Shown here: piece after piece, positions 1-11,887 of the stretch
How the letters are laid out: each line of letters opens with the position of its first letter
How positions within the stretch are numbered: position 1 is the stretch's first letter
NCBI RefSeq assembly: GCF_003205295.1
Contig: NZ_QJRP01000005.1
Coordinates: forward strand, 1-64,000
DNA from: Pseudomonas mosselii
GTDB lineage: Bacteria > Pseudomonadota > Gammaproteobacteria > Pseudomonadales > Pseudomonadaceae
Reading direction: 5' to 3'
DNA: 64,000 nucleotides
Notes under the pieces: model-generated
Database searches by the model: none
The model's input: the letters and a program-made list of their open reading frames with translations, nothing else
Told to the model about the DNA's origin: nothing
Position numbers and translations under genes: made by a program

Positions 1-110
1 GAGCGGGGCGGCTTTGGTTACTTTGGCCAAGACCAAAGTAACCCGCCGTAAGGGCGGAAAGGTGAATAAGCGTCGACATCACAAATGAATGCGCATACAA
101 CTTCCAAAAC
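1..110. repeat. Partial copy of a dispersed Pseudomonas repeat
   Basis: No gene is seen here. The stretch has a hairpin (TTTGGTTACTTT ... CCAAAGTAACCC) followed by GCCGTAAGGGCGGAAAGGTG and a tail around AATGAATGCGC. The same order of motifs recurs at about 39236-39310 and, inverted, at 39374-39447. It is therefore a partial copy, cut by the window edge, of the repeat family that builds the large palindrome near 39 kb. The function is unknown. It lies downstream of hisC, where it ends the convergent intergenic space. Confidence 0.75.
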
Positions 111-114
111 CACC

Positions 115-165
<51 letters not shown>

Positions 166-224
166 GGGGCGAACCAGAAGTCAGAACAACCAACCCCAAC
201 CCGCCCCCAGTCAAACCCCTGAAA

Positions 225-1274
225 TCAATTCAAAGCATCAAGCAAAGCCTGGTTCATCTCCGGCGTCCCAATGGTAATCCGCAGGAACTGCGCAATCCGC
301 TCCTGCTTGAAGTGCCGAACAATCACCCCCTGCTCACGCAACCGCGCCGCGATCCCCGCAGCATCCTCCCCGGGATGCCGGGCAAAGATGAAGTTCGCCG
401 CCGAAGGCAACACCTCGAACCCACGCGCCACCAATTCGGCAACCAGGACCTCTCGGCTGTCGATAACCTTGCGACAGGTCTCATCAAAATACGCACGGTC
501 CTCGAACGCCGCCGCCGCCCCGACAATCGCCATGCGATCCAACGGATACGAGTTGAAGCTGTTCTTGATCCGCTCCAACGCCTCGATCAGATCAGGATGA
601 CCAACCGCCAACCCAACCCGAAGCCCCGCCAGCGAACGCGACTTGGACAAGGTCTGGGTCACCAGCAGGTTGTCATAGCGATCGACCAGGCTGATGGCCG
701 TCTCGCCACCGAAATCGATGTAGGCCTCATCGACCACCACCACCGAATCCCGGTTGGCCTGCAGCAGCTGCTCGACTGCCTTGAGCGGCAACAGGCAGCC
801 AGTCGGCGCGTTGGGGTTGGGGAAGATGACCCCGGCATTGGGCTTACTGTAGTCCGAAACCCGGATCTGGAACTGCTCATCCAGCGCCACCTGCTCGAAC
901 GCGATACCGTAAAGGCCGCAATACACCGGGTAGAAGCTGTAGCTCACGTCCGGGAACAGCAGCGGCCCACGGTCATGCTGGAACAGGCCGTGGAAGATGT
1001 GCGCCAGCACCTCGTCCGAGCCGTTGCCGACGAACACCTGCGCCGGCGTCACGCCGTAATACTCGGCCACCGCCTGCTTGAGCCGGTCACCGTTCGGGTC
1101 CGGATACAGCCGCAGGTTATCGTTGAGCTCGCCACGCATGGCTTCCAGCGCCTTGGGCGACGGGCCATAGGGGTTCTCGTTGGTATTCAGCTTGACCAGC
1201 CGCGCAAGCTTGGGCTGCTCGCCCGGCACGTAAGGCACCAGGTCCTTGACGAAGGGACTCCAGAATCGACTCAT
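225..1274 (-). CDS. hisC: Histidinol-phosphate aminotransferase
   Basis: This is a PLP-dependent class-II aminotransferase that converts imidazole acetol phosphate and glutamate to histidinol phosphate in histidine biosynthesis. The 349-aa protein has the usual family length. K211 in [14 protein letters not shown] is the Schiff-base lysine, and D182/Y185 in VDEAYIDF contact the PLP ring. The substrate-binding motif NENPYGPSP is at residues 32-40. The ATG start lies 2 bp past the hisD stop, so the two genes should be co-translated. It is the last gene of the murA-hisG-hisD-hisC series. Confidence 0.97.
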   Translation of the reverse strand: MSRFWSPFVKDLVPYVPGEQPKLARLVKLNTNENPYGPSPKALEAMRGELNDNLRLYPDPNGDRLKQAVAEYYGVTPAQVFVGNGSDEVLAHIFHGLFQHDRGPLLFPDVSYSFYPVYCGLYGIAFEQVALDEQFQIRVSDYSKPNAGVIFPNPNAPTGCLLPLKAVEQLLQANRDSVVVVDEAYIDFGGETAISLVDRYDNLLVTQTLSKSRSLAGLRVGLAVGHPDLIEALERIKNSFNSYPLDRMAIVGAAAAFEDRAYFDETCRKVIDSREVLVAELVARGFEVLPSAANFIFARHPGEDAAGIAARLREQGVIVRHFKQERIAQFLRITIGTPEMNQALLDALN

Positions 1275-1276
1275 GC

Positions 1277-2599
1277 TCAGTTCCCCTTCTCGTTGAGGAT
1301 GCGGTATTCGGCGCTGCGCGCGTGGGCGGTCAGCGATTCGCCCCGGGCCAGCACGGAAGCGGTGTGACCCAGCTCGGACGCGCCCTGCTCGGAGCAGAAG
1401 ATGATCGACGAACGCTTCTGGAAGTCATACACGCCCAAGGGCGAAGAGAAGCGCGCGGTGCCGGAAGTCGGCAGCACGTGGTTAGGACCGGCGCAGTAGT
1501 CGCCCAGCGCCTCGCTGGTGTGGCGGCCCATGAAGATCGCGCCGGCGTGGCGAATCTGCGGCAACCAGGCCTGCGGGTCGGCCACCGACAGTTCCAGGTG
1601 CTCGGGAGCGATGCGGTTGGCCACCTCGATGGCCTGCTGCATGTCACGCACCTGGATCAGCGCGCCACGGCCGTTGATCGACTTCTCGATGATCTCGGCA
1701 CGCTCCATGGTCGGCAGCAGCTTGTCGATGCTGGCGGCCACGCGATCGAGGAACTCGGCGTCCGGACTGACCAGGATGGCCTGGGCGTCTTCGTCGTGCT
1801 CGGCCTGGGAGAACAGGTCCATGGCGATCCAGTCCGGATCGGTCTGGCCGTCGCACACCACCAGGATCTCCGAAGGGCCGGCGATCATGTCGATGCCGAC
1901 CTGGCCGAACACATGGCGCTTGGCAGTGGCCACGTAGATGTTGCCCGGGCCGACGATCTTGTCCACCTGCGGCACGCTTTCGGTGCCGTAGGCCAGGGCC
2001 GCGACTGCCTGGGCGCCACCGATGGTGAACACCCGGTCGACACCGGCGATGCAGGCCGCGGCCAGCACCAGCTCGTTGACCTCGCCACGCGGGGTCGGCA
2101 CGACCATCACCACTTCGGTCACACCGGCTACCTTGGCGGGAATCGCGTTCATCAGCACCGACGACGGGTACGACGCCTTGCCGCCCGGCACGTACAGGCC
2201 GGCGCGGTCCAGCGGGGTGACCTTCTGGCCGAGCACGGTGCCGTCAGCCTCGGTGTACTGCCAGGAGTCCTGCTTCTGCCGCTCGTGATAGATACGCACA
2301 CGGTTGGCGGCTTTCTCCAGGGCTTCGCGCTGCACCGGGGTGATGCGGGTCAGGGCCAGCTCCAGGCGCGCGCGATCGAGGATCAGGTCGTTGATGCCCT
2401 TGGCATCGACACCGTCGAAACGCTGGGTGAACTCCACCAACGCCGCATCGCCACGCTCGCGCACGGCCTTGATGATGTCGAGCACGCGCTGGTTGACCGC
2501 GTCATCGGACACGCTTTCCCAGCTCAGCAGATGATCCAGATGTCGGGCGAAATCCTGGTCAGCGGCGTTGAGACGGGCAATTGCAGTGGACACGGTCAT
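1277..2599 (-). CDS. hisD: Histidinol dehydrogenase
   Basis: This Zn-dependent enzyme oxidises L-histidinol to L-histidine in two NAD+-linked steps, ending the pathway. The 440-aa protein keeps the family residues: Q265 and H268 (FSQAEHDED), catalytic E333/H334 (APEHLEL), D367 and H426 as metal ligands. It lies between hisG and hisC. A 126-bp gap separates it from hisG, in which I see no gene. The start ATG at 2599 gives the standard N-terminus of the family. Confidence 0.97.
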   Translation of the reverse strand: MTVSTAIARLNAADQDFARHLDHLLSWESVSDDAVNQRVLDIIKAVRERGDAALVEFTQRFDGVDAKGINDLILDRARLELALTRITPVQREALEKAANRVRIYHERQKQDSWQYTEADGTVLGQKVTPLDRAGLYVPGGKASYPSSVLMNAIPAKVAGVTEVVMVVPTPRGEVNELVLAAACIAGVDRVFTIGGAQAVAALAYGTESVPQVDKIVGPGNIYVATAKRHVFGQVGIDMIAGPSEILVVCDGQTDPDWIAMDLFSQAEHDEDAQAILVSPDAEFLDRVAASIDKLLPTMERAEIIEKSINGRGALIQVRDMQQAIEVANRIAPEHLELSVADPQAWLPQIRHAGAIFMGRHTSEALGDYCAGPNHVLPTSGTARFSSPLGVYDFQKRSSIIFCSEQGASELGHTASVLARGESLTAHARSAEYRILNEKGN

Positions 2600-2725
2600 G
2601 GCGAGGGCCTCGTTATTAGCGGATGTTCAGGCGCCCTAAAGCTACCACTCCATCCGCGCGGGCACCTGAGAAAGAAGGCTATGACGCGGATAGACGGGCG
2701 CGACAGCAGAGGTCGCGCGCAGAAG

Positions 2726-3361
2726 TCAGCCGCGGTGTCGCGATTCGACGGCGTTGCGCAGGGTGTCGATCAGACTCTGGATACGGGCGTGCTGCATCTT
2801 CATGGAGGCCTTGTTGACCACCAGGCGCGAGCTGATCGTGGCGATCAGTTCCTGGGGCTCGAGGCCATTGGCGCGCAGGGTGTTGCCGGTGTCGACCACG
2901 TCGATGATCTTGTCGGCGAGGTTGATCAAAGGCGCCAGCTCCATGGAGCCGTACAGCTTGATGATGTCGACCTGGCGGCCCTGCTCGGCGTAATAGCGCT
3001 TGGCTACGTTGACGAACTTGGTGGCCACGCGCAGGCGGCCCTTGGGCTCGGGCGCACCGGTTACGCCGGCGGTCATCAGCTTGCACTGGGCGATCTGCAG
3101 GTCCAGGGGCTCGTACAGGCCCTGGCCGCCGTATTCCATCAGCACGTCCTTGCCGGCCACACCGAGGTCGGCGGCACCATGCTCGACATAGGTCGGCACG
3201 TCGGTGGCACGCACGATGAGCAGGCGGACATCATCCTGGGTGGTCGGGATGATCAGCTTGCGGCTCTTGTCCGGATTCTCGGTCGGCACGATGCCGGCTT
3301 CGGCCAGCAGTGGCAGGGTATCGTCGAGAATACGGCCTTTGGATAGCGCGATGGTCAACAT
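2726..3361 (-). CDS. hisG: ATP phosphoribosyltransferase, short form
   Basis: It catalyses the first, committed step of histidine biosynthesis, condensing ATP and PRPP. At 211 aa it is the short (HisGS) form, which lacks the C-terminal regulatory domain and in known systems needs the HisZ paralogue for activity and feedback control. No hisZ is present in this window. The N-terminus [11 protein letters not shown] and the PRPP-binding stretch [16 protein letters not shown] are visible. It follows murA with a 93-bp gap. Confidence 0.96.
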   Translation of the reverse strand: MLTIALSKGRILDDTLPLLAEAGIVPTENPDKSRKLIIPTTQDDVRLLIVRATDVPTYVEHGAADLGVAGKDVLMEYGGQGLYEPLDLQIAQCKLMTAGVTGAPEPKGRLRVATKFVNVAKRYYAEQGRQVDIIKLYGSMELAPLINLADKIIDVVDTGNTLRANGLEPQELIATISSRLVVNKASMKMQHARIQSLIDTLRNAVESRHRG

Positions 3362-3454
3362 TGGAACGTCGGTCCTTAAGCGTCTACTGCCGGCCGGGCC
3401 GTAAAGCCCGACCGCATACGATTCGGCTGGCGCGTCCCTGCGCCGTGATGACTG

Positions 3455-4983
<1,529 letters not shown>

Positions 4984-5029
4984 GCTCAACCTCGATCGGC
5001 GCCCAACGCGCGCGGGTCGGCCATCATAC

Positions 5030-5081
5030 AAAAAAGCCCCTCGCCTGCGAAGCCCATGAGAGGGCGCGCTGACCGAGGGGC
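5030..5081 (-). terminator. Intrinsic terminator of the mla operon
   Basis: On the minus strand an 8-bp stem GCCCCTCG/CGAGGGGC (5074-5081 with 5036-5043) is followed directly by six T residues (5035-5030). It sits 21 bp beyond the mlaB stop and 47 bp before ibaG. It should separate the mla transcript from ibaG-murA-his. The loop is long (30 nt), so efficiency may be partial. Confidence 0.75.
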
Positions 5082-5101
5082 CTTTCCCGAACGGCAGGGC
5101 A

Positions 5102-5404
5102 TCAGCCTGCCAGCACTTCATCAAGGTCATAGACCCCGGCAATTTCCCGCATATCCTCAGGGATACCGCGCAGTTCCCAGGTCTTGCCGGCCGCCTGGGC
5201 ATCGCGCATGAAGCCCAGCAACAACGACAGGCCGACACTGCTCGACTTCACCACCGCGGTGCAGTCGAGCACCAGGCGCGGCTCGCGGCACGCCGCGACC
5301 AGCGCCTTGCCCTGCTTGCGCAGGGCCGGGCCGCTGCGGTAGTCCAGCACGCCGGCCAGGGCGAGAACGCCCGGCTCGGCCATGCTCACGGCGGCGTCGC
5401 TCAT
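5102..5404 (-). CDS. mlaB: STAS-domain protein of the Mla lipid transporter
   Basis: This 100-aa STAS-domain protein is the cytoplasmic accessory subunit that binds the MlaF ATPase in the MlaFEDB complex, which moves phospholipids between inner and outer membranes to keep outer-membrane asymmetry. The conserved helix start KSSSVGLSLLLGFM, equivalent to the STAS nucleotide/phosphorylation loop, is visible near residue 58. The start ATG overlaps the mlaC stop by 4 bp, showing translational coupling. It is the last gene of mlaFEDCB. Confidence 0.92.
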   Translation of the reverse strand: MSDAAVSMAEPGVLALAGVLDYRSGPALRKQGKALVAACREPRLVLDCTAVVKSSSVGLSLLLGFMRDAQAAGKTWELRGIPEDMREIAGVYDLDEVLAG

Positions 5405-6054
5405 TTGACTTCCTTATCCGGCGAAGTATCGGCGGTTGCCTTGGCCTTGGCGACTTCGCCGGCCCAGCCGTCGATGGTCTTGTCCAGGTTGTTGCCGTTG
5501 CGCTGCATGGCGTCCTGGAACTGGTCGCGGAACAGCTTGCCGATGTTGATGCCATTGACAATGACGTTACGCACCTTCCACTCGCCATCGAGCTTCTGCA
5601 TGGTGTACTGCACCGGATAGACCGCGCCGTTGGTGCCGGTGATCTTCATGCCGACACTGGTGCGATCGCCGTCCTCGGCCTTGGCCGCGTCGACGGTGAT
5701 GCCCTGGTTGTTGTACTCCAGCAGGGCGTTGCCATAGAACTGCATCAGGCTGCGCTTGAAGTTCTCCTGGAAGCGCTGCATCTGCTCGGGCGTTGCCTTG
5801 CGCGAATACTTGACGGTCATGATGCTCTTGGAGATGCCGTCGGCATCGACCACCGGGCCAAGGTTGCTGTTAAGCGCGTTGTAGAACGCCTCGGGGTTGG
5901 CCTTGTACTGCTCCTTGTTGGCCTTCAGGTCGCTGAGCAGTTGCGTGGTGGTGCCCTGGATCACGTCACGGGCGGATTGCCCCGGCGCCGCCAGGGCCAG
6001 CAGAGGGAAGGCCGCCAGCAGAACCAGCAGGCCACGTCGCAGGATCGAAATCAT
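5401..6054 (-). CDS. mlaC: Periplasmic phospholipid-binding protein MlaC
   Basis: This is the periplasmic shuttle of the Mla pathway, carrying phospholipid between the outer-membrane MlaA-porin complex and inner-membrane MlaFEDB. The 217-aa protein starts with a Sec signal peptide (MISILRRGLLVLLAAFPLLA, cleavage probably after ALA) and continues into the Ttg2D/MlaC fold (DVIQGTTTQLLSDL near the N-terminus). It lies 9 bp downstream of mlaD and overlaps mlaB. In P. putida this family was first named ttg2D from toluene-tolerance work. Confidence 0.95.
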   Translation of the reverse strand: MISILRRGLLVLLAAFPLLALAAPGQSARDVIQGTTTQLLSDLKANKEQYKANPEAFYNALNSNLGPVVDADGISKSIMTVKYSRKATPEQMQRFQENFKRSLMQFYGNALLEYNNQGITVDAAKAEDGDRTSVGMKITGTNGAVYPVQYTMQKLDGEWKVRNVIVNGINIGKLFRDQFQDAMQRNGNNLDKTIDGWAGEVAKAKATADTSPDKEVK

Positions 6055-6063
6055 GGAAACTCC

Positions 6064-6549
6064 TTAATTAGCCGGTTGCGCTTCTTTCGGTTCCTTGCCC
6101 ACCGAGTTGAGCAGGAACTTGCCGATCAGGTCTTCCAGCACCAGCGCCGACTGGGTGTCGTGGATGGTGCTGCCGTCCTTGAGTACCGCGTCCTCGCCGC
6201 CCACGCTGATGCCGATGTACTTCTCGCCCAAGAGGCCTGCGGTCAGGATCGAGGCAGTGGAGTCGGTCGGCAGGTTGTCGACATGCTTGTCCAGCTGCAA
6301 CGTGACCCGACCGGTGTAGGAATCGCGGTCCAGATCGATGGCCGTGACCTTGCCGATGGTCACACCGGCCATAGTCACTTTAGCTCTGACCGTCAAACCG
6401 GCGATATTGTCGAAGTACGCATAAACTTTGTACGTGTCGCTGCTCGGGCTGGCCGACAGCCCGCTGACACGCAGGGCCAGCAGCAGCAGCGCCAGGATCC
6501 CGGCCAGGAGGAACAGGCCGACACCGATTTCCAGGGTGCGGTTTTGCAT
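6064..6549 (-). CDS. mlaD: MCE-domain protein MlaD
   Basis: This 161-aa membrane-anchored MCE protein forms the hexameric ring that gives lipids a hydrophobic route into the Mla transporter. There is one N-terminal transmembrane helix (about residues 7-27, LEIGVGLFLLAGILALLLLA), then a single MCE domain with the VYAYFDNIAGLTVRAKVTMAGVTIG consensus split across residues 45-70. The start ATG overlaps the last base of the mlaE stop. Confidence 0.96.
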   Translation of the reverse strand: MQNRTLEIGVGLFLLAGILALLLLALRVSGLSASPSSDTYKVYAYFDNIAGLTVRAKVTMAGVTIGKVTAIDLDRDSYTGRVTLQLDKHVDNLPTDSTASILTAGLLGEKYIGISVGGEDAVLKDGSTIHDTQSALVLEDLIGKFLLNSVGKEPKEAQPAN

Positions 6550-7346
6550 CAGAAATCTCCAAACATCAAGGCGGTCAGAATAAAGTCCAGACCCAGGACT
6601 GCCAACGAGGCATAGACCACGGTCTTGGTGGTGGCACGGCTGATCCCTTCTGAAGTGGGCTCACAGTCATACCCCTGGAATACGGCGATCCAGGTGACGA
6701 CGAAGGCGAACACCAGGCTCTTGATCAGCCCGTTGATCACGTCGTCGCTGAACGAAACGCTGTTCTGCATGTTGGCCCAGAACGAACCCTCATAGACGCC
6801 CAGCCAATCCACGGCGACCCAAGAGCCACCCCAGATGCCGACCACGCTGAAGATCAGCGCCAGCAGCGGCAGCGAGATGAAGCCGGCCCACAGGCGCGGA
6901 GCGACGATGTACTTGAGCGGGTCGACGCCGATCATCTCCAGGCTCGACAGCTGCTCGGTGGACTTCATGTTGCCGATCTCGGCGGTCAGCGCGGAGCCCG
7001 CGCGGCCGGCGAACAGCAAGCCGGTGACCACCGGCCCCAGCTCGCGCAGCAGGGTCAGGGCGACCATCTGCCCCACGGCCTGCTCCGAGCCGTACCTGGC
7101 GAGGATGCTGTAGCCCTGCAGGGCCAGCACCATGCCGATGAACACACCGGACACGACGATGATCGCCAGCGACAGCACGCCCACCGAATACAGTTGCTTG
7201 ACCAGCAACTGGAAGCCACCAATGCCGCTGCGCCCGCCGAGCGAATGGCCGAGGAACAGGCACGAGCGTCCCAGTACGGCCAGCACATCGATGGCCGAAC
7301 GGCCGAACAGACGGATACGTTCGAGTAAGGATTTTCTGCGCATCAA
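6549..7346 (-). CDS. mlaE: Phospholipid ABC transporter permease MlaE
   Basis: This is the integral membrane permease of the Mla phospholipid ABC transporter. The 265-aa protein has the family length and about five to six membrane segments. The family coupling stretch around [20 protein letters not shown] and [21 protein letters not shown] is intact. It overlaps mlaF by 4 bp and mlaD by 1 bp, so the three are translationally coupled. Confidence 0.96.
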   Translation of the reverse strand: MMRRKSLLERIRLFGRSAIDVLAVLGRSCLFLGHSLGGRSGIGGFQLLVKQLYSVGVLSLAIIVVSGVFIGMVLALQGYSILARYGSEQAVGQMVALTLLRELGPVVTGLLFAGRAGSALTAEIGNMKSTEQLSSLEMIGVDPLKYIVAPRLWAGFISLPLLALIFSVVGIWGGSWVAVDWLGVYEGSFWANMQNSVSFSDDVINGLIKSLVFAFVVTWIAVFQGYDCEPTSEGISRATTKTVVYASLAVLGLDFILTALMFGDF

Positions 7347-8152
7347 CGCGTCCCCAGCAGATCGGCGCGGTAGTCAGGCGCAGGGAAGTGGAAGGGTACC
7401 GGGCCGTCAGGGTCGCCTTTCATGAACTGGCGGATGCGCGGATTGTCCGAGCCCATCAGTTCATCCGGCGTGCCCTGCCCCAGCACCTGGCCGTCGCCGA
7501 CCACATAGATGTAGTCGGCGATGCTCGCGGTTTCAGCAAGGTCGTGGGAGACCACGATGCTGGTGATGCCCAGGGCATCATTGAGCAGGCGGATCAAGCG
7601 GACCAGCACGCCCATGGCGATCGGGTCCTGGCCGACGAACGGTTCGTCGTACATGAGGATCTGCGGGTCGAGGGCGATCGCCCGGGCCAGTGCCACGCGG
7701 CGCTTCATGCCGCCGGACAGCTCGTCGGGCATCAGGTCGATGGCACCGCGCAGGCCCACGGCCTGCAGTTTCATCAGCACGATGTCACGGATCATCTCGT
7801 CCGACAGCTGCGTATGCACCCGCAGCGGGAAGGCCACGTTCTCGAACACATCCAGGTCGGTGAACAGCGCGCCGCTCTGGAACAGCACGCCCATCTGCTT
7901 GCGCGCGTCGAACAGGTCGCTGCGCGACAACGCGGGCAGGTTCTGCCCGTTGACCCAGACCTCGCCACCGGACGGGCGCAACTGCGCGCCCATCAGGCGC
8001 AGCAAGGTGGTCTTGCCGCACCCCGAAGGCCCCATGATGCCGGTGACCTTGCCGCGGGGAATGCGTATGTCCACATTGCTGAAAATGCTGCGCGAACCGC
8101 GCTTGAAGGTGACGCCCTTCAACTCGACCGCGTAGGCGCTATCCACACTCAT
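7343..8152 (-). CDS. mlaF: Phospholipid ABC transporter ATPase MlaF
   Basis: This ATPase drives the Mla lipid transporter. The 269-aa protein has Walker [10 protein letters not shown] (41-49), the ABC signature [14 protein letters not shown], Walker [14 protein letters not shown] and the H-loop SHDL. It is the first gene of the mla operon. Its start is 244 bp from the divergent kdsD start, so the two promoters lie in that intergenic space. Confidence 0.97.
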   Translation of the reverse strand: MSVDSAYAVELKGVTFKRGSRSIFSNVDIRIPRGKVTGIMGPSGCGKTTLLRLMGAQLRPSGGEVWVNGQNLPALSRSDLFDARKQMGVLFQSGALFTDLDVFENVAFPLRVHTQLSDEMIRDIVLMKLQAVGLRGAIDLMPDELSGGMKRRVALARAIALDPQILMYDEPFVGQDPIAMGVLVRLIRLLNDALGITSIVVSHDLAETASIADYIYVVGDGQVLGQGTPDELMGSDNPRIRQFMKGDPDGPVPFHFPAPDYRADLLGTR

Positions 8153-8358
8153 CTAGACTCCTTGCTAGTGCAGCCTCGTCATGTGGACGCCTGCCTTCAT
8201 CTTGAAGGCACACAGGTCCCCTGCGGGCCGAATAGCGGCGAACTATAGCACCGCTGATAGGCCCGCCCCAAGGGCGTCCCCGCACTCGTTCAGGGCACAG
8301 ACAGGCAGGCTCGGCATCCATATGACATTCGAAGGATGAGCCTTTCACACATTACGGC

Positions 8359-8364
8359 TATAAT
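8359..8364 (+). promoter_or_regulatory. Candidate -10 box for kdsD
   Basis: A perfect TATAAT lies 32 bp upstream of the kdsD ATG, in the 244-bp divergent region shared with mlaF. I could not place a convincing -35 hexamer at 16-18 bp, so this is only a candidate. I see no other recognisable element in 8153-8396. Confidence 0.45.
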
Positions 8365-8396
8365 CGCCGCCTTTTCATCAGGCATTGCGTTTCGAC

Positions 8397-9371
8397 ATGA
8401 CCCAATCCAGCGAGCTGATCCAATCCGCCCAGCGCACCCTGCGCCTCGAACTCGAGGCCGTGGAAGCCCTGCTGGCCCGCATCGACGGTGACTTCGTCAA
8501 GGCCTGCGAGCTGATCCTGGCCAGCAAGGGACGGGTCGTGGTGGTGGGCATGGGCAAGTCGGGGCACATCGGCAACAAGATCGCCGCCACCCTGGCCAGC
8601 ACCGGCACCCCGGCGTTCTTCGTGCACCCGGCCGAGGCCAGTCACGGCGACATGGGCATGATCACCCGGGACGATGTCATTCTTGCCCTGTCCAACTCCG
8701 GCAGCACTGCCGAGATCGTCACCCTGCTGCCGCTGATCAAGCGCCTGGGCATCCAGCTGATCAGCCTCACCGGCAAGCCCGACTCGCCCCTGGCCCAGGC
8801 CGCCGAGGTCAACCTCGACGCCAGCGTCGCCCAGGAAGCCTGTCCGCTCAACCTGGCGCCGACCTCCTCCACCACTGCCGCCCTGGCGTTGGGCGACGCC
8901 CTGGCTATCGCCCTGCTGGAGGCCCGCGGCTTCACCGCCGAGGATTTCGCCTTCTCCCACCCCGGTGGCGCACTGGGCCGCCGCCTGTTGCTCAAGGTCG
9001 AGAACGTCATGCATGCCGGCGAAGAACTTCCGGTGGTCAAGAGCGGCACCCTGCTCAAGGACGCGCTGCTTGAAATGTCTCGCAAAGGTCTGGGCATGAC
9101 CGTGGTCCTGGGTGACGACGGCAAGCTTGCCGGCGTATTCACCGACGGCGACCTGCGCCGCAGCCTGGACCGCAACATCGACGTGCACAAGACCCTCATC
9201 GACGAGGTCATGACCGTGCACGGCAAGACCGCCCGCGCCGAGATGCTCGCCGCCGAGGCACTGAAGATCATGGAAGACCACAAGATCAGCGCACTGGTGG
9301 TCGTCGATCAGGAAGACCGCCCGACCGGCGCCCTGAACATGCACGACCTGCTGCGCGCCGGAGTGATGTAA
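8397..9371 (+). CDS. kdsD: D-arabinose 5-phosphate isomerase
   Basis: It interconverts ribulose 5-phosphate and arabinose 5-phosphate, the entry to Kdo and LPS core synthesis. The protein has an N-terminal SIS sugar-isomerase domain (GMGKSGHIGNKIA, SHGDMGM) and two C-terminal CBS domains, ending MHDLLRAGVM. I chose the ATG at 8397 (MTQSSEL, 324 aa) over an in-frame TTG 12 bp upstream because it gives the family N-terminus. Its stop directly abuts the kdsC start. Confidence 0.96.
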   Translation: MTQSSELIQSAQRTLRLELEAVEALLARIDGDFVKACELILASKGRVVVVGMGKSGHIGNKIAATLASTGTPAFFVHPAEASHGDMGMITRDDVILALSNSGSTAEIVTLLPLIKRLGIQLISLTGKPDSPLAQAAEVNLDASVAQEACPLNLAPTSSTTAALALGDALAIALLEARGFTAEDFAFSHPGGALGRRLLLKVENVMHAGEELPVVKSGTLLKDALLEMSRKGLGMTVVLGDDGKLAGVFTDGDLRRSLDRNIDVHKTLIDEVMTVHGKTARAEMLAAEALKIMEDHKISALVVVDQEDRPTGALNMHDLLRAGVM

Positions 9372-9896
9372 ATGAACCAGGACCTGATGCAACGCGCCAA
9401 GGCCATCAAGCTGGCGGTATTCGACGTCGATGGCGTGCTCACCGACGGCCGCCTGTATTTCCTCGAGGATGGCAGCGAGTTCAAGACCTTCAACACCCTC
9501 GACGGCCACGGCATCAAGATGCTCATGGCCTCGGGCGTGACCACCGCGATCATCAGCGGGCGCAAGACGCCGGTGGTCGAGCGCCGGGCGAAGAACCTCG
9601 GTATCCCGCACCTGTTCCAGGGCCGCGAGGACAAACTGGTGGTGCTGGACGGCCTGCTCGCCGAACTCAATCTAAGCTATGAACAGGTCGCCTACCTCGG
9701 CGACGACCTGCCCGACCTGCCAGTGATCCGCCGCGTCGGCCTGGGCATGGCGGTGCACAGCGCCGCGGCATTCGTTCGCCAGCACGCCCACGGCGTCACC
9801 CAGGCACGCGGCGGCGAAGGCGCCGCCCGCGAGTTCTGCGAACTGATCATGCAGGCCCAGGGCACCCTGGACGCTGCCAACGCCCATTACCTGTAA
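9372..9896 (+). CDS. kdsC: KDO-8-phosphate phosphatase
   Basis: This HAD-superfamily phosphatase releases phosphate from Kdo-8-P in Kdo biosynthesis. The 174-aa protein has the short KdsC form. HAD motif I is FDVDGVLTDGRL (nucleophile and acid/base Asp), the motif II region is AIISGRKTPVVERRAKNLG, and motif IV is AYLGDDLPDLPV. It sits between kdsD and lptC with no gap to kdsD, coupling Kdo supply to LPS export genes. Confidence 0.97.
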   Translation: MNQDLMQRAKAIKLAVFDVDGVLTDGRLYFLEDGSEFKTFNTLDGHGIKMLMASGVTTAIISGRKTPVVERRAKNLGIPHLFQGREDKLVVLDGLLAELNLSYEQVAYLGDDLPDLPVIRRVGLGMAVHSAAAFVRQHAHGVTQARGGEGAAREFCELIMQAQGTLDAANAHYL

Positions 9897-9904
9897 GGCT
9901 GCCC

Positions 9905-10477
9905 ATGCTCAGCAAGAAGATCAGAAATGTCGCGCTGCTAGGCGGGATCGCCGCCGTACTGGTTGCGGTAGGCTACTGGAACATCAGCCCGGAGAGTTTC
10001 CTCGACCAGCCGCAGGCCCAGGTCGACCAGAGCGCCATCGACTACTACGCGATCAACGCCCACAGCGTGCAGTTCCTGCCCGACGGCAAGCTGCAGTATG
10101 AAATGACCGCCGCCAAGGTCGAGCACCTCAAGACCAGCGAAGTCACCCTGGTGACCACGCCCGACCTGCACATGTACCGCGGCACCGCCTACCCTTGGCA
10201 CGTGCAGAGCAAGCGCGCCGAGGTCAATCCGGACGGCACAGAGGTCGAACTGATCGACGATGTGCGCGTGGCGCGCACCGACGAGAAGCAACGTGAAACC
10301 ATCATCACCAGCACACGCATGACCGTGTTCCCGCAGAAGCAATATGCGCAGACCGAGCAAGCCGTTAGAATCGACGGCGCCGGTGGCACGACTACGGGCA
10401 AAGGAATGAAAGCGTATTTGAAAGAAGGCAGGATGGACCTGCTCTCTAACGTAAGAGGACAGTATGAGGCTCGTTAA
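9905..10477 (+). CDS. lptC: LPS export protein LptC
   Basis: This bitopic inner-membrane protein receives LPS from LptB2FG and passes it to LptA. The 190-aa protein has an N-terminal transmembrane helix (VALLGGIAAVLVAVGYW) and a periplasmic beta-jellyroll with the typical YYAINAHSVQFLPDGKLQYEM stretch split over residues 47-67. Its 3' end overlaps lptA by 14 bp in another frame. Confidence 0.95.
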   Translation: MLSKKIRNVALLGGIAAVLVAVGYWNISPESFLDQPQAQVDQSAIDYYAINAHSVQFLPDGKLQYEMTAAKVEHLKTSEVTLVTTPDLHMYRGTAYPWHVQSKRAEVNPDGTEVELIDDVRVARTDEKQRETIITSTRMTVFPQKQYAQTEQAVRIDGAGGTTTGKGMKAYLKEGRMDLLSNVRGQYEAR

Positions 10478-10988
10478 AACCATCCCCCTTCTGCTCAGCC
10501 TGGGCGTAGCACTGGGAAGCGCGAGCGCCTTCGCCCTGCCGAACGACCGTGACCAGCCGATCCGCATCCAGGCGGACAACGCCCACCTGGACGACAAGCA
10601 GGGCGTTGCCACCTACACCGGCGATGTGATCATCACCCAGGGCTCGATGATGATCAAAGGCAACACCGTGACCATGACCCGCGCCGCCTCCGGCGACATC
10701 GACGTGGTCACCTCGGTGGGCAACCTGGCCTACTTCGAGCAGCAGCAGAGCGCCGCCAAGCCCGACAAGATGAAAGGCTGGGCCGTGACCATCCAGTACC
10801 AGGCGCAGAAAGACATGGTGATCCTCACCGACCGCGCCAAGGTCGAGAACGAAGGCAACACCACCGAAGGCGAGAAGATCGTCTACAACACCAAGACCCA
10901 GGTGGCTACCGCCGGTCGCGGTGGCAACGTGACTGCACCACGTCAGCGCATCGACATGGTCATTCAACCGAAGAAAAAGGCCGAGTAA
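10464..10988 (+). CDS. lptA: LPS transport periplasmic protein LptA
   Basis: This periplasmic bridge protein polymerises in a head-to-tail fashion to carry LPS across the periplasm. The 174-aa protein starts with a signal peptide (LLLSLGVALGSASAFA, cleavage likely before LPNDRDQP). It continues with the OstA/LptA repeat strands (IQADNAHLDDKQGVATYTGD). The C-terminus is Lys-rich. It sits between lptC and lptB and its stop directly abuts the lptB ATG. Confidence 0.96.
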   Translation: MRLVKTIPLLLSLGVALGSASAFALPNDRDQPIRIQADNAHLDDKQGVATYTGDVIITQGSMMIKGNTVTMTRAASGDIDVVTSVGNLAYFEQQQSAAKPDKMKGWAVTIQYQAQKDMVILTDRAKVENEGNTTEGEKIVYNTKTQVATAGRGGNVTAPRQRIDMVIQPKKKAE

Positions 10989-11714
<726 letters not shown>

Positions 11715-11887
11715 CCCCGGCCTGCCCGGAGCACTGGCGCAGGCGCCTGTTCGAGGCTTTAGTTGTTACAGTGCTCTAGGCAAACGCTGCAATTTCAGGC
11801 ATACAACTTGCTTAAAATCGGCGCCCAGGCGCCCTCCGTGTAGTGGATGGCGCATGCGCGCCGGCAACAAGGTATCAAGCCCCAGCC

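Noticed and set aside
312..3346. Long plus-strand open frames opposite hisC, hisD and hisG (351 and 674 codons)
   Set aside because: They lie antisense to intact his genes, have His/Arg/Gln-rich compositions typical of high-GC shadow frames, and lack an SD or any family signature.
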